Counted from the first letter of the stretch, positions 15,804 to 24,341 are shown. The stretch is 64,000 nt of DNA from Draconibacterium halophilum (GCF_010448835.1 NZ_CP048409.1:1806001-1870000); one strand, 5' to 3'. The notes: a model not told the origin generated them from the sequence alone. Numbers and translations: made by a program.

Positions 15804-17750
15804 TTACCAGGTTTTTTTTGCTTTCCAGTTTTCCAGTTCTTCGTGGGCATTTTCCCAGTTAAGCATACTTTTTTCCAGGTGCGATTTTAATTGCTCGTAC
15901 TGCTCAAAAACCGAATGGCTGTCAATATTTTCCGGGTTGGCAAGCAGTTTATCCATTTCTTCTATTTCATTTTCCTGTTTTGCAATCTCTTCCTCGGTTT
16001 GGGTTACACTTTTTTCCAGCCGCGAAATAGTGCGGTTTATCTCTTTCTTTTCTTCAAACGAAAGCTCGTCTTTTTGTTTTTCCGAAGTTACAACTTTTCT
16101 GGCTTTTGCATTTTGCTTCTTGCCTTCTAATTCTTTCATCGACTCCATTTTCTTTCTGTAAAGAAAATCGAAGATGCCACCCAGGTGTTGTTTTGCCTTT
16201 TTATTTCTGAACTCGTAAATGCAGTTCACCAGTCCATCAAGAAAATCACGATCGTGAGAAACAATAAGTACTGTTCCCGAGAAGTTTGCCAATGCATTTT
16301 TTAAAATCTCTTTCGAGCGCATGTCGAGGTGGTTGGTTGGCTCGTCGAGAATAAGGAAGTTAACCGGCTCCAACATTAATCGTATCATAGCCAGGCGCGA
16401 CTTCTCACCACCACTCAGTACTTTTACTTTTTTATCGATGTCTTCGCCGCGGAATAAAAATGAAGCAAGAATATCCCTGATCTTTGTTCGGATATCGCCC
16501 ACGGCAATTTCGTCTATAGTTTCAAAAACCGTTAGATCTTCTTTTAATAGTTGCGCCTGATTTTGGGCAAAATAGCCGATTTTAACATTGTGCCCCAGTT
16601 TGATTGTACCATCGTGTTCCAGCTCGTTCATAATAATCCGGGCCAGTGTTGTCTTTCCTTCTCCGTTTCGGCCCACAAATGCTATTTTCTCTCCATTCTC
16701 AATGGTAAGGTCGATGTCGTCGAGCACATGAAGTGAATCGTAATATTTACTAATGTTTTTGGCTTCAACCACAACACGTCCCGAGCGTGGTGCCGGAGGG
16801 AAGTTAATTTTTAGTGCTGAATTATCTTCTTCCTCAATTTCCAGCCGATCCAGTTTTTCAAGTTGTTTTACCCTTGATTGTACCTGCACTGCTTTTGATG
16901 CTTTGTACCTAAAGCGTTCAATAAAACGCTCGGTTTCCTCAATCAGTTTTTGCTGATTGTTGTAGGCGGCCAAATTGATTTCACGCTGTTCGGCTTTCCA
17001 GTCAATGAATTTAGAATAATTCATTTTTTGATCGGTAATTTTCCCCAAAGAAATTTCTATCGTGCGGTTACAAACAGCATCCAGAAAAGCTTTGTCGTGC
17101 GATACCAGAATAACCGCACCACTATATGTTTTCAGGAAATCTTCCAACCACTGGATCGACTCAATGTCGAGGTGGTTGGTGGGTTCATCCAGTAAAAAAA
17201 CATCGGGCTTTTTTAGAAGCAGTTTTGCCAGTTCAACGCGCATTCGCCAACCGCCACTAAATTCCGAGGTCATTCGCTCAAAATCAGTTCTTTCGAAACC
17301 AAGTCCGAGAAGTGTTTGTTCCAGTTCCGCTTCGTAGTTGTCGCCACCTAAAAGTTGGTAGCGTTCGTTGAATTCGGTGACCTGGTCGAGTTTCTTCAGA
17401 TAATCATTCGAGTGGTAATCTTCGCTTTCGGCAATCTCCTGATTTAAACCGGCTATTTTTTTTTCAATAGTTAAAAGTTCCTCAAAAGCCTGTGTAACTT
17501 CATTTTTAAGGGTGCGTGTATCCGAAACTTTCATTTGCTGTGGTAAATAACCAATGCTTGTTTCTTTCGGAACAGCCAGCACTCCGGAAGTTGGCGTTTC
17601 AGTGCCTGTAATAATTTTTAGCAAGGTGCTTTTTCCGGCTCCGTTTTTACCAATCAGTCCAATACGGTCTTTCGGGTTCACGAGGAAGCTGATTTCTTTA
17701 AACAGTTCGAAACCGCCAAAACTGAGATTTATTTTATCTATCGAGATCAT
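15804..17750 (-). CDS. ABC-F family ATPase
   Basis: A soluble 648-residue tandem ATPase of the translation-associated ABC-F class, without membrane domains. The first cassette has Walker A GKNGAGKST (about 34-42), signature FSGGWRMR and LLDEPTNHLD. The second has Walker A GRNGEGKTT, signature LSGGEKSR and LILDEPTNHLD. Between them is the P-site tRNA interaction linker with a charged helix, and the C-terminal 90 residues form a coiled coil (KKEINRTISRLEKSVTQTEEEIAKQ), as in Uup/YheS-type members. It probably resolves stalled ribosomes; an antibiotic-resistance role cannot be excluded. It heads a two-gene unit with rlmB. Confidence 0.94.
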   Translation of the reverse strand: MISIDKINLSFGGFELFKEISFLVNPKDRIGLIGKNGAGKSTLLKIITGTETPTSGVLAVPKETSIGYLPQQMKVSDTRTLKNEVTQAFEELLTIEKKIAGLNQEIAESEDYHSNDYLKKLDQVTEFNERYQLLGGDNYEAELEQTLLGLGFERTDFERMTSEFSGGWRMRVELAKLLLKKPDVFLLDEPTNHLDIESIQWLEDFLKTYSGAVILVSHDKAFLDAVCNRTIEISLGKITDQKMNYSKFIDWKAEQREINLAAYNNQQKLIEETERFIERFRYKASKAVQVQSRVKQLEKLDRLEIEEEDNSALKINFPPAPRSGRVVVEAKNISKYYDSLHVLDDIDLTIENGEKIAFVGRNGEGKTTLARIIMNELEHDGTIKLGHNVKIGYFAQNQAQLLKEDLTVFETIDEIAVGDIRTKIRDILASFLFRGEDIDKKVKVLSGGEKSRLAMIRLMLEPVNFLILDEPTNHLDMRSKEILKNALANFSGTVLIVSHDRDFLDGLVNCIYEFRNKKAKQHLGGIFDFLYRKKMESMKELEGKKQNAKARKVVTSEKQKDELSFEEKKEINRTISRLEKSVTQTEEEIAKQENEIEEMDKLLANPENIDSHSVFEQYEQLKSHLEKSMLNWENAHEELENWKAKKTW

Positions 17751-18488
17751 TCTTTACAAAAATTGCCCAAAGATAATTAATTCGTACAGACGGGGCAGTG
17801 CAAAACGGAAGTGAGATTTTTGATTTTGATTTGTATGGCCGATCAACTTTGTTTTTCGATGCGAGATAACACTTATTGTGGTTTGATAAATAGGTGGTTA
17901 GGGTTGTTTTTTCGACTAACTGTGCTTAAAAAAGAGTGTTGATATTCTGGCAAATGGGAAGAAATAAAGTCAACGAAATAATTAAAATACTAAATAACAC
18001 CATTTGGTATTTAAATATTTTGTAACTTGTTAGTAGTAAATTTTAAAAGATAAATTATAAGGGTAGAACTCTGTATCTTGATTGGTTTATGTTTAGGGGT
18101 TTGTATAATTATCAATCATCTTCCAAAAAGCGTCCATAAGTGTTCTACCCTTTTCTTTCCTCTACTACCTAAATAAACATATTTTTTTAATCTTCTGTAG
18201 CAGAAATTAGTGGGTACGAAAGTGTACGTGCTACATTTGAGGGCATAACCTCCATTTAATGTGCGATTTGCCACATTGGAGTCGTTCGAGTTATTAAATA
18301 AAGGAAACTATCTTATAACCATTCAATCAAGTTGTTCCGATTTGAGTGGATATAACCACAATGTTTTTTAGATTATCGGTCATGAATCATAACATACGAA
18401 TTACGAGTTAAAAATTGTTTTATGCCAATTGATTTACAAAAATCGACTTCAAAAAAAAGCCGGGAATAAATCCCGGCTTCAATATTCT
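17751..18488. other. Long intergenic region with several dyads
   Basis: No credible gene is present in 738 bases. The stretch holds (a) a long-range hairpin, GGGTAGAAC at 18061-18069 with GTTCTACCC at 18142-18150 followed by TTTTCTTT, enclosing a nested TGATTG (18079-18084)/CAATCA (18113-18118) stem; (b) a dyad AATGTG-N8-CACATT at 18258-18277 extended by CTCC/GGAG flanks; and (c) the norB terminator at the right end. Item (a) has the shape of a small RNA ending in a terminator, but this is inference. Confidence 0.4.
18451..18479 (-). terminator. Terminator of the nitric oxide reductase gene
   Basis: AAGCCGGGA/TCCCGGCTT (18457-18465 and 18471-18479) with a five-base loop. On the minus strand it runs into eight T residues, nine bases after the norB stop. 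Confidence 0.92.
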
Positions 18489-20729
18489 CTACTTTTTGAT
18501 CGACCATCCTGTTTTTAATCCAAAAACAAACCAGCCCAGATAGAGGGCACCTACAGCAAAAATTGTATCGCCAATTGCTCGTAGCCAGCGTATTGTTTCC
18601 AAAGTTGGGCTTTCTAAAAATTCTGCCGACCGCGCATACCAAAGACCGTGTTTTACGCTGGCAACTGTTTGTGCCAGGCCAACAGGCAGAACGCTAAGTA
18701 CAACCATTAGCAAGAGGCCGATATTCATCATCCAAAATGCATTGCGTATTGTTTTTTCTTTCCAAACTGTATTTAAATCCATATCTCGTAAAACAAAAAG
18801 CATGAGTCCGATTCCCAGCATTCCGTATACTCCAAATAAAGCAGTATGACCATGAACCGGAGTGGTGTTTAGCCCCTGCATGTAATACAAAGCAATTGGT
18901 GGATTGATTAAAAATCCAAAGATTCCGGCACCCAGAAAATTCCAAAATGCTACTGAAACAAAGAAGTATATGGGCCATTTGTAGGCGGTCACCCATTCTT
19001 TAGCTTGGCTCATTCGTATGTTATGATAGGCTTCAAAGCCCATTAATACCAGTGGAACTACTTCGAGTGCACTAAACGATGCTCCAAGAGCGAGTACTGC
19101 AGTTGGAGTACCCGTAAAGTACAGGTGGTGGAAAGTTCCGACAATACCACCCGACAAAAATATAATGGTAGAAAACAGCACACTTGATGTTGCAATTTTT
19201 GTCTGAATCAGCTGCATTCGCACAAACAGGAAGGCAATTGCAACTGTGGCAAAAACTTCAAAAAATCCTTCTACCCAAAGGTGAACAACCCACCAACGCC
19301 AATATTCGGCAATAGCAAGGTGGGTCTGTCGTCCCCACATTAAGCCTGCTGCATAAAACGCAGCAATAGCAACAGATGCGATTAAGAACATGGTTAGCAA
19401 ATGTCTATTTTCATTCTTGGCTTTTATAGCCGGCCAAATTGCGCGCCCCATTAAAAATAACCACAACACCAAGCCAATAAGAAGGAAGATCTGCCAGAAC
19501 CTGCCCAGGTCAACATATTCGTAACCCTGATGGCCGAACCAGAAATTTTCTACGAGTCCCAGCTTCTGCATAACTCCCATCCATTGTCCGGCAAGCGAAC
19601 CAACAACAATAATCAGCAAGGCGATAAACAAAAAGTTTACACCAAAACGCTGGAACTTTGGTTCTTTTTCTGAAATAGCAGGCGCAATAAAAAGTCCGGT
19701 GGCCAGCCACGACGTTGCTATCCAAAATATAGCCAGTTGTATGTGCCAGGTTCTTGAAATAGAATAGGGGAGAACATCGGCCAGGGGTAAGCCATAAAAC
19801 CCCAGACCCTCAACTCCATAATGTGCCGTTATTACTCCCATAAAAATTTGTACAAGAATAAGTGCTGTCACCACCCAAAAGTATTTTAAGGTTGCCTTCA
19901 TCGATGGCGTGAGTTTGGTCCCTGATAGAGGATTTACCTTAGGGATATTATGATTGGCCTCTTCTTCTCGATTAGTGGCATAATACCAGCCCAGTAGTCC
20001 GATTCCGAAAAGTAAAATAATTACACTAAATCCTGTCCACAAAAGCAAGGCTCCTGTTGGTTCATTCCCGACTAGTTTTTCTGGAGGCCAGTTATTGGTG
20101 TAGGTGATATCTTTCCCGGGGCGTTCGGTAACTGTAGCCCAGCTTGCCCAGAAGAAAAAAGCATTCATTTTATCCATCCGTGCTTTTCCTTTTATCGAAT
20201 TGGCCGGAATGGCATAGGCTTCTCTAAAATGTGCCTGTTCGGGATCGTTCATGAACAAGCCAGAGTAATGCGCACTGTTACTTTTAATAGCTTGGGCCCG
20301 AACTTTTGAAATAACAACACTTTCCGAAGCTTGGTCGTAGGTGTTTTTTCTTAGTTCGTTCTGTAAGCGTTTTTGTAGAAGTGCCTGTTTTTCGTCTTGC
20401 AGATCATCGTAAGACTGCGAAAACTCGGCCAGCGACCAGGTATCTAAAATGAAGAGGGCTTCTTTATGTAACCAGTCGGCTGTCCAATCGGGGGCTTTAT
20501 ATGCACCATGTCCCCAAATCGTTCCAACTTCCTGTCCACCCATTGATTGCCATACATTCTGTCCATCTTTAATATCAGCCGAGGTAAATACAACTGTACC
20601 ATCTGGCGTAATTACTTTTTCAGGAATGGGAGGTGCTTGTCGGTAGATTTCCCTGCCAAAATAACCAAGTATTCCAAACGAAATTACCATGACAAGGATA
20701 AAACCGATCCAAAGTTTTTTTGAATTCAT
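18489..20729 (-). CDS. norZ: Quinol-dependent nitric oxide reductase (qNor)
   Basis: A single-subunit 746-residue inner-membrane enzyme that reduces 2 NO to N2O with electrons from quinol. After a first transmembrane helix (about 6-26) comes the periplasmic extension (about 30-215, including KDGQNVWQSMGGQEVGTIWGHG), the remnant of the NorC-like domain fused in qNor. The rest is a heme-copper oxidase-like core of about 12-13 helices with conserved heme and FeB histidines in segments such as RTWHIQLAIFWIATSWLATG, HLWVEGFFEVFATV, TFHHLYFTGTP and NTTPVHGHTALFGVYG. It is divergently transcribed from ric and the Rrf2 regulator gene, which makes a nitrosative-stress role secure. The likely electron source is menaquinol. 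Confidence 0.96.
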   Translation of the reverse strand: MNSKKLWIGFILVMVISFGILGYFGREIYRQAPPIPEKVITPDGTVVFTSADIKDGQNVWQSMGGQEVGTIWGHGAYKAPDWTADWLHKEALFILDTWSLAEFSQSYDDLQDEKQALLQKRLQNELRKNTYDQASESVVISKVRAQAIKSNSAHYSGLFMNDPEQAHFREAYAIPANSIKGKARMDKMNAFFFWASWATVTERPGKDITYTNNWPPEKLVGNEPTGALLLWTGFSVIILLFGIGLLGWYYATNREEEANHNIPKVNPLSGTKLTPSMKATLKYFWVVTALILVQIFMGVITAHYGVEGLGFYGLPLADVLPYSISRTWHIQLAIFWIATSWLATGLFIAPAISEKEPKFQRFGVNFLFIALLIIVVGSLAGQWMGVMQKLGLVENFWFGHQGYEYVDLGRFWQIFLLIGLVLWLFLMGRAIWPAIKAKNENRHLLTMFLIASVAIAAFYAAGLMWGRQTHLAIAEYWRWWVVHLWVEGFFEVFATVAIAFLFVRMQLIQTKIATSSVLFSTIIFLSGGIVGTFHHLYFTGTPTAVLALGASFSALEVVPLVLMGFEAYHNIRMSQAKEWVTAYKWPIYFFVSVAFWNFLGAGIFGFLINPPIALYYMQGLNTTPVHGHTALFGVYGMLGIGLMLFVLRDMDLNTVWKEKTIRNAFWMMNIGLLLMVVLSVLPVGLAQTVASVKHGLWYARSAEFLESPTLETIRWLRAIGDTIFAVGALYLGWFVFGLKTGWSIKK

Positions 20730-20755
20730 ATATCTTGATTTAATGTTTGTTATTA

Positions 20756-20776
20756 CAAATGTATAATAAAATTATA
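20756..20776 (-). promoter_or_regulatory. Candidate norZ -7 box overlapped by an operator-like dyad
   Basis: On the minus strand TACATTTG (20763-20756) fits the TAnnTTTG box, 27 bases upstream of the norZ start. Immediately upstream lies a perfect dyad TATAAT-AAA-ATTATA (20762-20776), placed where a repressor would block polymerase. No TTTG -33 element is evident, and the dyad is AT-only, so chance is possible. Confidence 0.4.
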
Positions 20777-20786
20777 AAAAGACCCG

Positions 20787-20817
20787 GTTGTCCTTTTATG
20801 GAATATTCTTATCTTTG
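20787..20817 (+). promoter_or_regulatory. Bacteroidota-type promoter of the ric operon
   Basis: GTTG at 20787-20790, a 19-base spacer and TATCTTTG at 20810-20817 match the -33/-7 pattern, placing a transcription start shortly before the ric ATG at 20836. Confidence 0.65.
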
Positions 20818-20835
20818 ACAAAAAAATTAATAGCT

Positions 20836-21564
20836 ATGGAAATAAGAAAAGAATTAACCGTAGGACAGATTGTAAAAGAGAATTACAAAACAGCTCAGAT
20901 ATTCGATCGGAACAACATCGATTTTTGTTGTGGAGGCGGTATCAGTCTTGAAAAAGCCTGTGAACAAGCAAATGTCAATATTGATTCGCTGTTACCCGAA
21001 TTGGAAGCTACAGTGCAGGCAAACGACCCTGATTCAAGATACATTGACGCGATGGAATTGAACGAATTGTGCGATTACATCGAGAAAAGACATCACTCCT
21101 ATGTTCGTGAAACTATTCCTTTTTTGGAGGCCAAGCTCAATAAACTTTGTGACGTGCATGGCGAAAATCACCCGGAACTTTTTAAGGTTCGTGAATTGTT
21201 TGAAACGGCAGCAGGTAACCTTACAGCACATATGCAAAAAGAAGAGTTGGTACTATTTCCATATATTAGGCGTTTAGTCAATTTTAAAAATGGTACCACT
21301 TCCAATACGGCTGAATTTGGTGGAATTGATGCACCCATACAAGCTATGCTGGACGAGCACCAGGCGGAAGGCGAACGATTTTTTGAAATTGCCGAATTAA
21401 CATCTAATTATACCTGTCCGTCAGATGGTTGTAATACTTATCGCATTACTTATCAGACCTTAAATGATTTTGAGCAGGATTTACACCGACATATTCATTT
21501 AGAGAACAACATTTTATTTTTGAAAGCATTAGCTTTGGAGAAAGAAATTATTTCGAAAAAATAA
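20836..21564 (+). CDS. ric: Di-iron iron-sulfur cluster repair protein (Ric/ScdA/YtfE)
   Basis: Cytoplasmic di-iron protein that restores iron-sulfur centres damaged by NO or peroxide. It has an N-terminal ScdA_N domain (about 1-65) with the CCGGG motif at 31-35, and a hemerythrin-like four-helix domain (about 75-240) with iron-ligand His/Glu residues in KRHHSYVRE, HMQKEELVLFPYI, DEHQAEGERF and HRHIHLENNILF. The open frame extends upstream to a TTG at 20788, but the ATG at 20836 starts the conserved domain and lies downstream of the promoter. It begins the operon ric-rrf2-fdx-DUF438-DUF1858/2249 and is divergent from the NO reductase gene. Confidence 0.95.
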   Translation: MEIRKELTVGQIVKENYKTAQIFDRNNIDFCCGGGISLEKACEQANVNIDSLLPELEATVQANDPDSRYIDAMELNELCDYIEKRHHSYVRETIPFLEAKLNKLCDVHGENHPELFKVRELFETAAGNLTAHMQKEELVLFPYIRRLVNFKNGTTSNTAEFGGIDAPIQAMLDEHQAEGERFFEIAELTSNYTCPSDGCNTYRITYQTLNDFEQDLHRHIHLENNILFLKALALEKEIISKK

Positions 21565-21568
21565 GCTT

Positions 21569-22009
21569 ATGTTGGCTAAAAGTACTGAATATGCAATTCG
21601 CTCGCTGGTTTTTGTTCAGCTCAGAAACTGGGAAGGGAAACGACCGGGTGTTATAGAAATTGCAAAAGAAATTGAAGCGCCGTCAGCGTTTTCAGCAAAA
21701 ATACTACAAACACTAACCCGGCACCGGTTACTTGATTCGGCTAAAGGCCGGGGAGGTGGATTTTTTTTTAACAGCGAACAGAAAGAATTGACGCTGTACC
21801 AGGTAATTCATGTACTGGAGGGCGATGCCTGTTTTCATCGATGTGGGTTTGGGTTAAAATCATGTAACAATGATAATCCGTGTCCGTTACATGAACAGTA
21901 TAAGGAGGTACGCGATAAATTTTTCGATATCGTTAAGGAAGAAACTATTCAAGCCCTGTCGGAGAAAATCAGAAAAGGTGAAGCTGTTTTAAACAGAGGG
22001 ATTGTTTAA
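21569..22009 (+). CDS. Rrf2 family regulator, NsrR-like
   Basis: A 146-residue winged-helix protein of the Rrf2 family: MLAKSTEYAIRSLVFVQL start, recognition helix around 38-52 and wing GRGGGFFF (60-67). Four cysteines in the cluster loop region (C88, C92, C99, C105) fit the iron-sulfur ligands used by NsrR and IscR to sense NO or cluster status. It starts four bases after the ric stop and is inside an NO-stress operon opposite norZ, so it most likely represses this locus until NO destroys its cluster. Direct proof of NO sensing is lacking. Confidence 0.92.
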   Translation: MLAKSTEYAIRSLVFVQLRNWEGKRPGVIEIAKEIEAPSAFSAKILQTLTRHRLLDSAKGRGGGFFFNSEQKELTLYQVIHVLEGDACFHRCGFGLKSCNNDNPCPLHEQYKEVRDKFFDIVKEETIQALSEKIRKGEAVLNRGIV

Positions 22010-22063
22010 AAAGTTTTTTTGTCTACTAAATCTGACTTGATTCACTGTTAAAAGAATGTTTGG

Positions 22064-22264
22064 GTGGCGATTAAAAGAGTATGGAGAGACGACAGTATAA
22101 ACACCTGCATTGCCTGTAAGATGTGCAATCTTTTTGCGCCGCGGGTATTTAAAGTATTTGATAAAATGATTGTGGTGCCCGGGCTTGATTACCATTTATA
22201 CGAACATGAAATAAAAGAGGCGGCGGAGAATTGCCCGGTACAAATTATAAAATTTGAGGAGTAG
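22064..22264 (+). CDS. Small single-cluster ferredoxin
   Basis: A 66-residue protein with C15, C18, C21 and C57 in CxxCxxC...CP arrangement, as in monocluster [4Fe-4S] ferredoxins of the Fer4_13/Fer4_15 type. The only in-frame start after the upstream stop is GTG at 22064. It lies 54 bases after the Rrf2 gene and ends three bases before the DUF438 gene, which is preceded by a good GGAG ribosome-binding site. It could deliver electrons to the di-iron proteins encoded on either side; that is inferred from context only. Confidence 0.85.
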   Translation: MAIKRVWRDDSINTCIACKMCNLFAPRVFKVFDKMIVVPGLDYHLYEHEIKEAAENCPVQIIKFEE

Positions 22265-22267
22265 GTT

Positions 22268-23509
22268 ATGAGTGAACTAATTAACAATTCGAAATACAGA
22301 AAGGAACAATTAAAGCAGTTGATTTTAAAACTGCATGAGGGAGAATCTGCAGAAAGTGTGCGGAAAGAGTTAATTGAATCGTTAAAAAACATCCCATACG
22401 GCGAGGTGGTGGAAGTAGAGCAGGAATTAATGCAGGAAGGCTTGCCCGAGGAGGAAGTGCTGAAACTTTGCGATGTTCATGGTTCAGTGCTCGAAGGGAA
22501 TGTAGATTTGTCAGGGGCAAAGACTATTCCTGAAGGACATCCGGTTGATGTGTTTCAACACGAGAATGTTGAATTACGAAAAGTGGCTGAACAGGCAAAA
22601 CAACAGCTTAATCAATTGCCAGATGTGAGCGAAGAAGATTTCAAAAACTATGTGCTGAATCTGGAGAGTCTTTTTAATCAGTTAATGGACGTTGATAAGC
22701 ACTATCAGCGAAAAGAGTATTTAGTATTTCCTTATCTCGAGAAAAATGAAATTACCGGACCACCAAAAGTAATGTGGGGTAAACACGACGAAATCAGGGA
22801 TCAGCTGAAAGCATGTATTGGCATTCTGAAAACACCGGGCCTTAAACCTGAAGATCTGTTTGATTCACTCGAACTGTTGTTTTATGTAGCTATCCAGGGT
22901 TTGGTTGATATGATTCAGAAAGAAGAAGAAATTTTATTCCCAATGGCTATGGATGTGCTAACTACTGAAGATTGGTGGAATATTCACAAGCAAACATTAG
23001 AATATGGATTTGCACTTTACGATCCAAAAGCAGATTGGAAGCCTGAGGGATTTACCGAAGAAGAAACCGAAAGTGACATTAATTCCGACGGAAACATTCA
23101 ACTATCTTCAGGCAGTTTTTCGGCAGCGGAAATAAAAGCCATTCTGAATTCCGTTCCATTCGATATGACTTTTGTAGATAAAAACGACAAGGTGAAATAT
23201 TTTACCCAGGGAAAAGAACGGATATTTGCCCGCAGCCGCTCCATAATCAATCGCGATGTGCGTTTGTGCCACCCGCCGGGGAGTACGCATATTGTTGAAA
23301 AGATACTGGAAGATTTTAAGTCGGGAAAAGCTTCACATGCACCTTTTTGGATACAAATGAAAGGTAAATTTATTAAAATTGAATATTATGCGCTTCGTGA
23401 TGAACAAGGAGAATACATGGGGACTTTGGAGGTTTCGCAAGACTTGACAGAGAACCGAAATCTTGAAGGCGAACGCAGGATTTTGTCATATACTGATGAT
23501 AAAGAATAA
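22268..23509 (+). CDS. DUF438-hemerythrin-PAS protein
   Basis: A 413-residue cytoplasmic protein with three modules: DUF438 (about 1-85, helical, with LCDVHGSVLEG at its end); a hemerythrin-like HHE four-helix domain (about 90-245, with FQHENVELRK, DKHYQRKEYLVFPYLE, WGKHDEIRD and QKEEEILFPMAM carrying the expected His/Glu iron ligands); and a C-terminal PAS-like domain (about 275-395, from FSAAEIKAILNSVPFDMTFVD). The family is often found beside Ric and NO genes in anaerobes, but its biochemical role is not established. A sensor or scavenger of NO or O2 with the di-iron site as ligand-binding centre is plausible. The PAS domain contains a conserved RLCHPP motif with a Cys-His pair. Confidence 0.9.
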   Translation: MSELINNSKYRKEQLKQLILKLHEGESAESVRKELIESLKNIPYGEVVEVEQELMQEGLPEEEVLKLCDVHGSVLEGNVDLSGAKTIPEGHPVDVFQHENVELRKVAEQAKQQLNQLPDVSEEDFKNYVLNLESLFNQLMDVDKHYQRKEYLVFPYLEKNEITGPPKVMWGKHDEIRDQLKACIGILKTPGLKPEDLFDSLELLFYVAIQGLVDMIQKEEEILFPMAMDVLTTEDWWNIHKQTLEYGFALYDPKADWKPEGFTEEETESDINSDGNIQLSSGSFSAAEIKAILNSVPFDMTFVDKNDKVKYFTQGKERIFARSRSIINRDVRLCHPPGSTHIVEKILEDFKSGKASHAPFWIQMKGKFIKIEYYALRDEQGEYMGTLEVSQDLTENRNLEGERRILSYTDDKE

Positions 23510-23513
23510 AATA

Positions 23514-24062
23514 ATGAACAAACTGATCATTACACCTAAAACAAAAATATACGACCTGCTGGAGGCCTATCCACAGCTCGAAGATGTGTTAATCAGTGCA
23601 GCACCGCCTTTTAAAAAGTTGAAAAATCCGGTGTTACGCAAGACCATTACAAAAATCACCACGTTGAATCAGGCAGCAACAATCGGCGGACTGAAAGTGG
23701 AAGAGCTAATTAATAAATTAAGAAGCCAGGTTGGCCAAACCAATATTGATGGTGTAGGCGATGAAACTGAAAATTACACCACTGAAAAACCGGCTTGGTT
23801 TGAAGAGCGCAATATTGCGGAAACCATTGATATCCGTGAAATGCTGAATGCCGGAGAACAGCCTGTTCATGAAGTAATGTCGGCCATTAAAAAATTGAAT
23901 GAGAATGAAATACTTCAAGTGATTGCACCTTTTATTCCGGCTCCGCTAATCGATAAATCGTTGAGCATGAGTTACAGGCACTGGCTGAATAAAAAAGACA
24001 GTGAAGAATATCGGGTGTTTTTTATCAAGAAAAATAGTAACACGTTGGGATTCAAAAACTGA
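23514..24062 (+). CDS. DUF1858-DUF2249 two-domain protein
   Basis: A 182-residue protein. The N-terminal 65 residues match the DUF1858 pattern (IITPKTKIYDLLEAYPQLEDVL), a small helical domain related to the ScdA N-terminal domain. The C-terminal part (about 98-180: IDIREMLNAGEQPVHEVMSAIKKL, then ENEILQVIAPFIPAPLID) resembles DUF2249, a TusA/SirA-like fold. The ATG at 23514, four bases after the DUF438 stop, is preferred to the TTG-started frame that overlaps the upstream gene by 47 bases. It is the last gene of the nitrosative-stress operon; function is unknown beyond that association. Confidence 0.87.
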   Translation: MNKLIITPKTKIYDLLEAYPQLEDVLISAAPPFKKLKNPVLRKTITKITTLNQAATIGGLKVEELINKLRSQVGQTNIDGVGDETENYTTEKPAWFEERNIAETIDIREMLNAGEQPVHEVMSAIKKLNENEILQVIAPFIPAPLIDKSLSMSYRHWLNKKDSEEYRVFFIKKNSNTLGFKN

Positions 24063-24219
24063 ATGAGAAGAGGTTGTCAAAATTGGCTTCAAGAATTGCA
24101 GTTCAAACTTAATTTTCAACCCCAAACTGATTCAATGATTATTGCTTTGTTTAGCAGGGCGATTACTGGTAAAAGCTGTGAATTTACACTACATTATATG
24201 TGTAATATTTGTTTCACCT

Positions 24220-24254
24220 AAAAAGAAAAAGGAGCCCGGTAATTACCAGACTCC
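24220..24254 (-). terminator. Terminator after tRNA-Met
   Basis: On the minus strand GGAGTCTGGT-AATT-ACCGGGCTCC forms a ten-pair stem with G-U wobbles, followed by TTTTTCTTTTT. Confidence 0.85.
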
Positions 24255-24267
24255 TAGTGTTTTTAAG

Positions 24268-24341
24268 TAGCGAGAGGCGGGCTTGAACCGCCGACCTCGT
24301 GATTATGAATCACGCGCTCTAACCAGCTGAGCTACCTCGCC
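24268..24341 (-). tRNA. tRNA-Met (CAU)
   Basis: A complete cloverleaf of 74 bases read on the minus strand: acceptor GGCGAGG/TCTCGCT with terminal wobbles, D arm GCTCAGCTGGTTAGAGC, anticodon loop TTCATAA giving CAU, T arm GGCGG-TTCAAGC-CCGCC, discriminator A; CCA is not encoded. CAU could also be initiator or lysidine-modified Ile. The first pair is a G-U wobble rather than the unpaired C-A of initiator tRNA, so elongator Met is likely. Confidence 0.93.

Noticed and set aside
24268..24341. Initiator tRNA-fMet
   Set aside because: The first acceptor pair is G-U rather than the unpaired C-A of initiators, and there are no three G-C pairs at the base of the anticodon stem.
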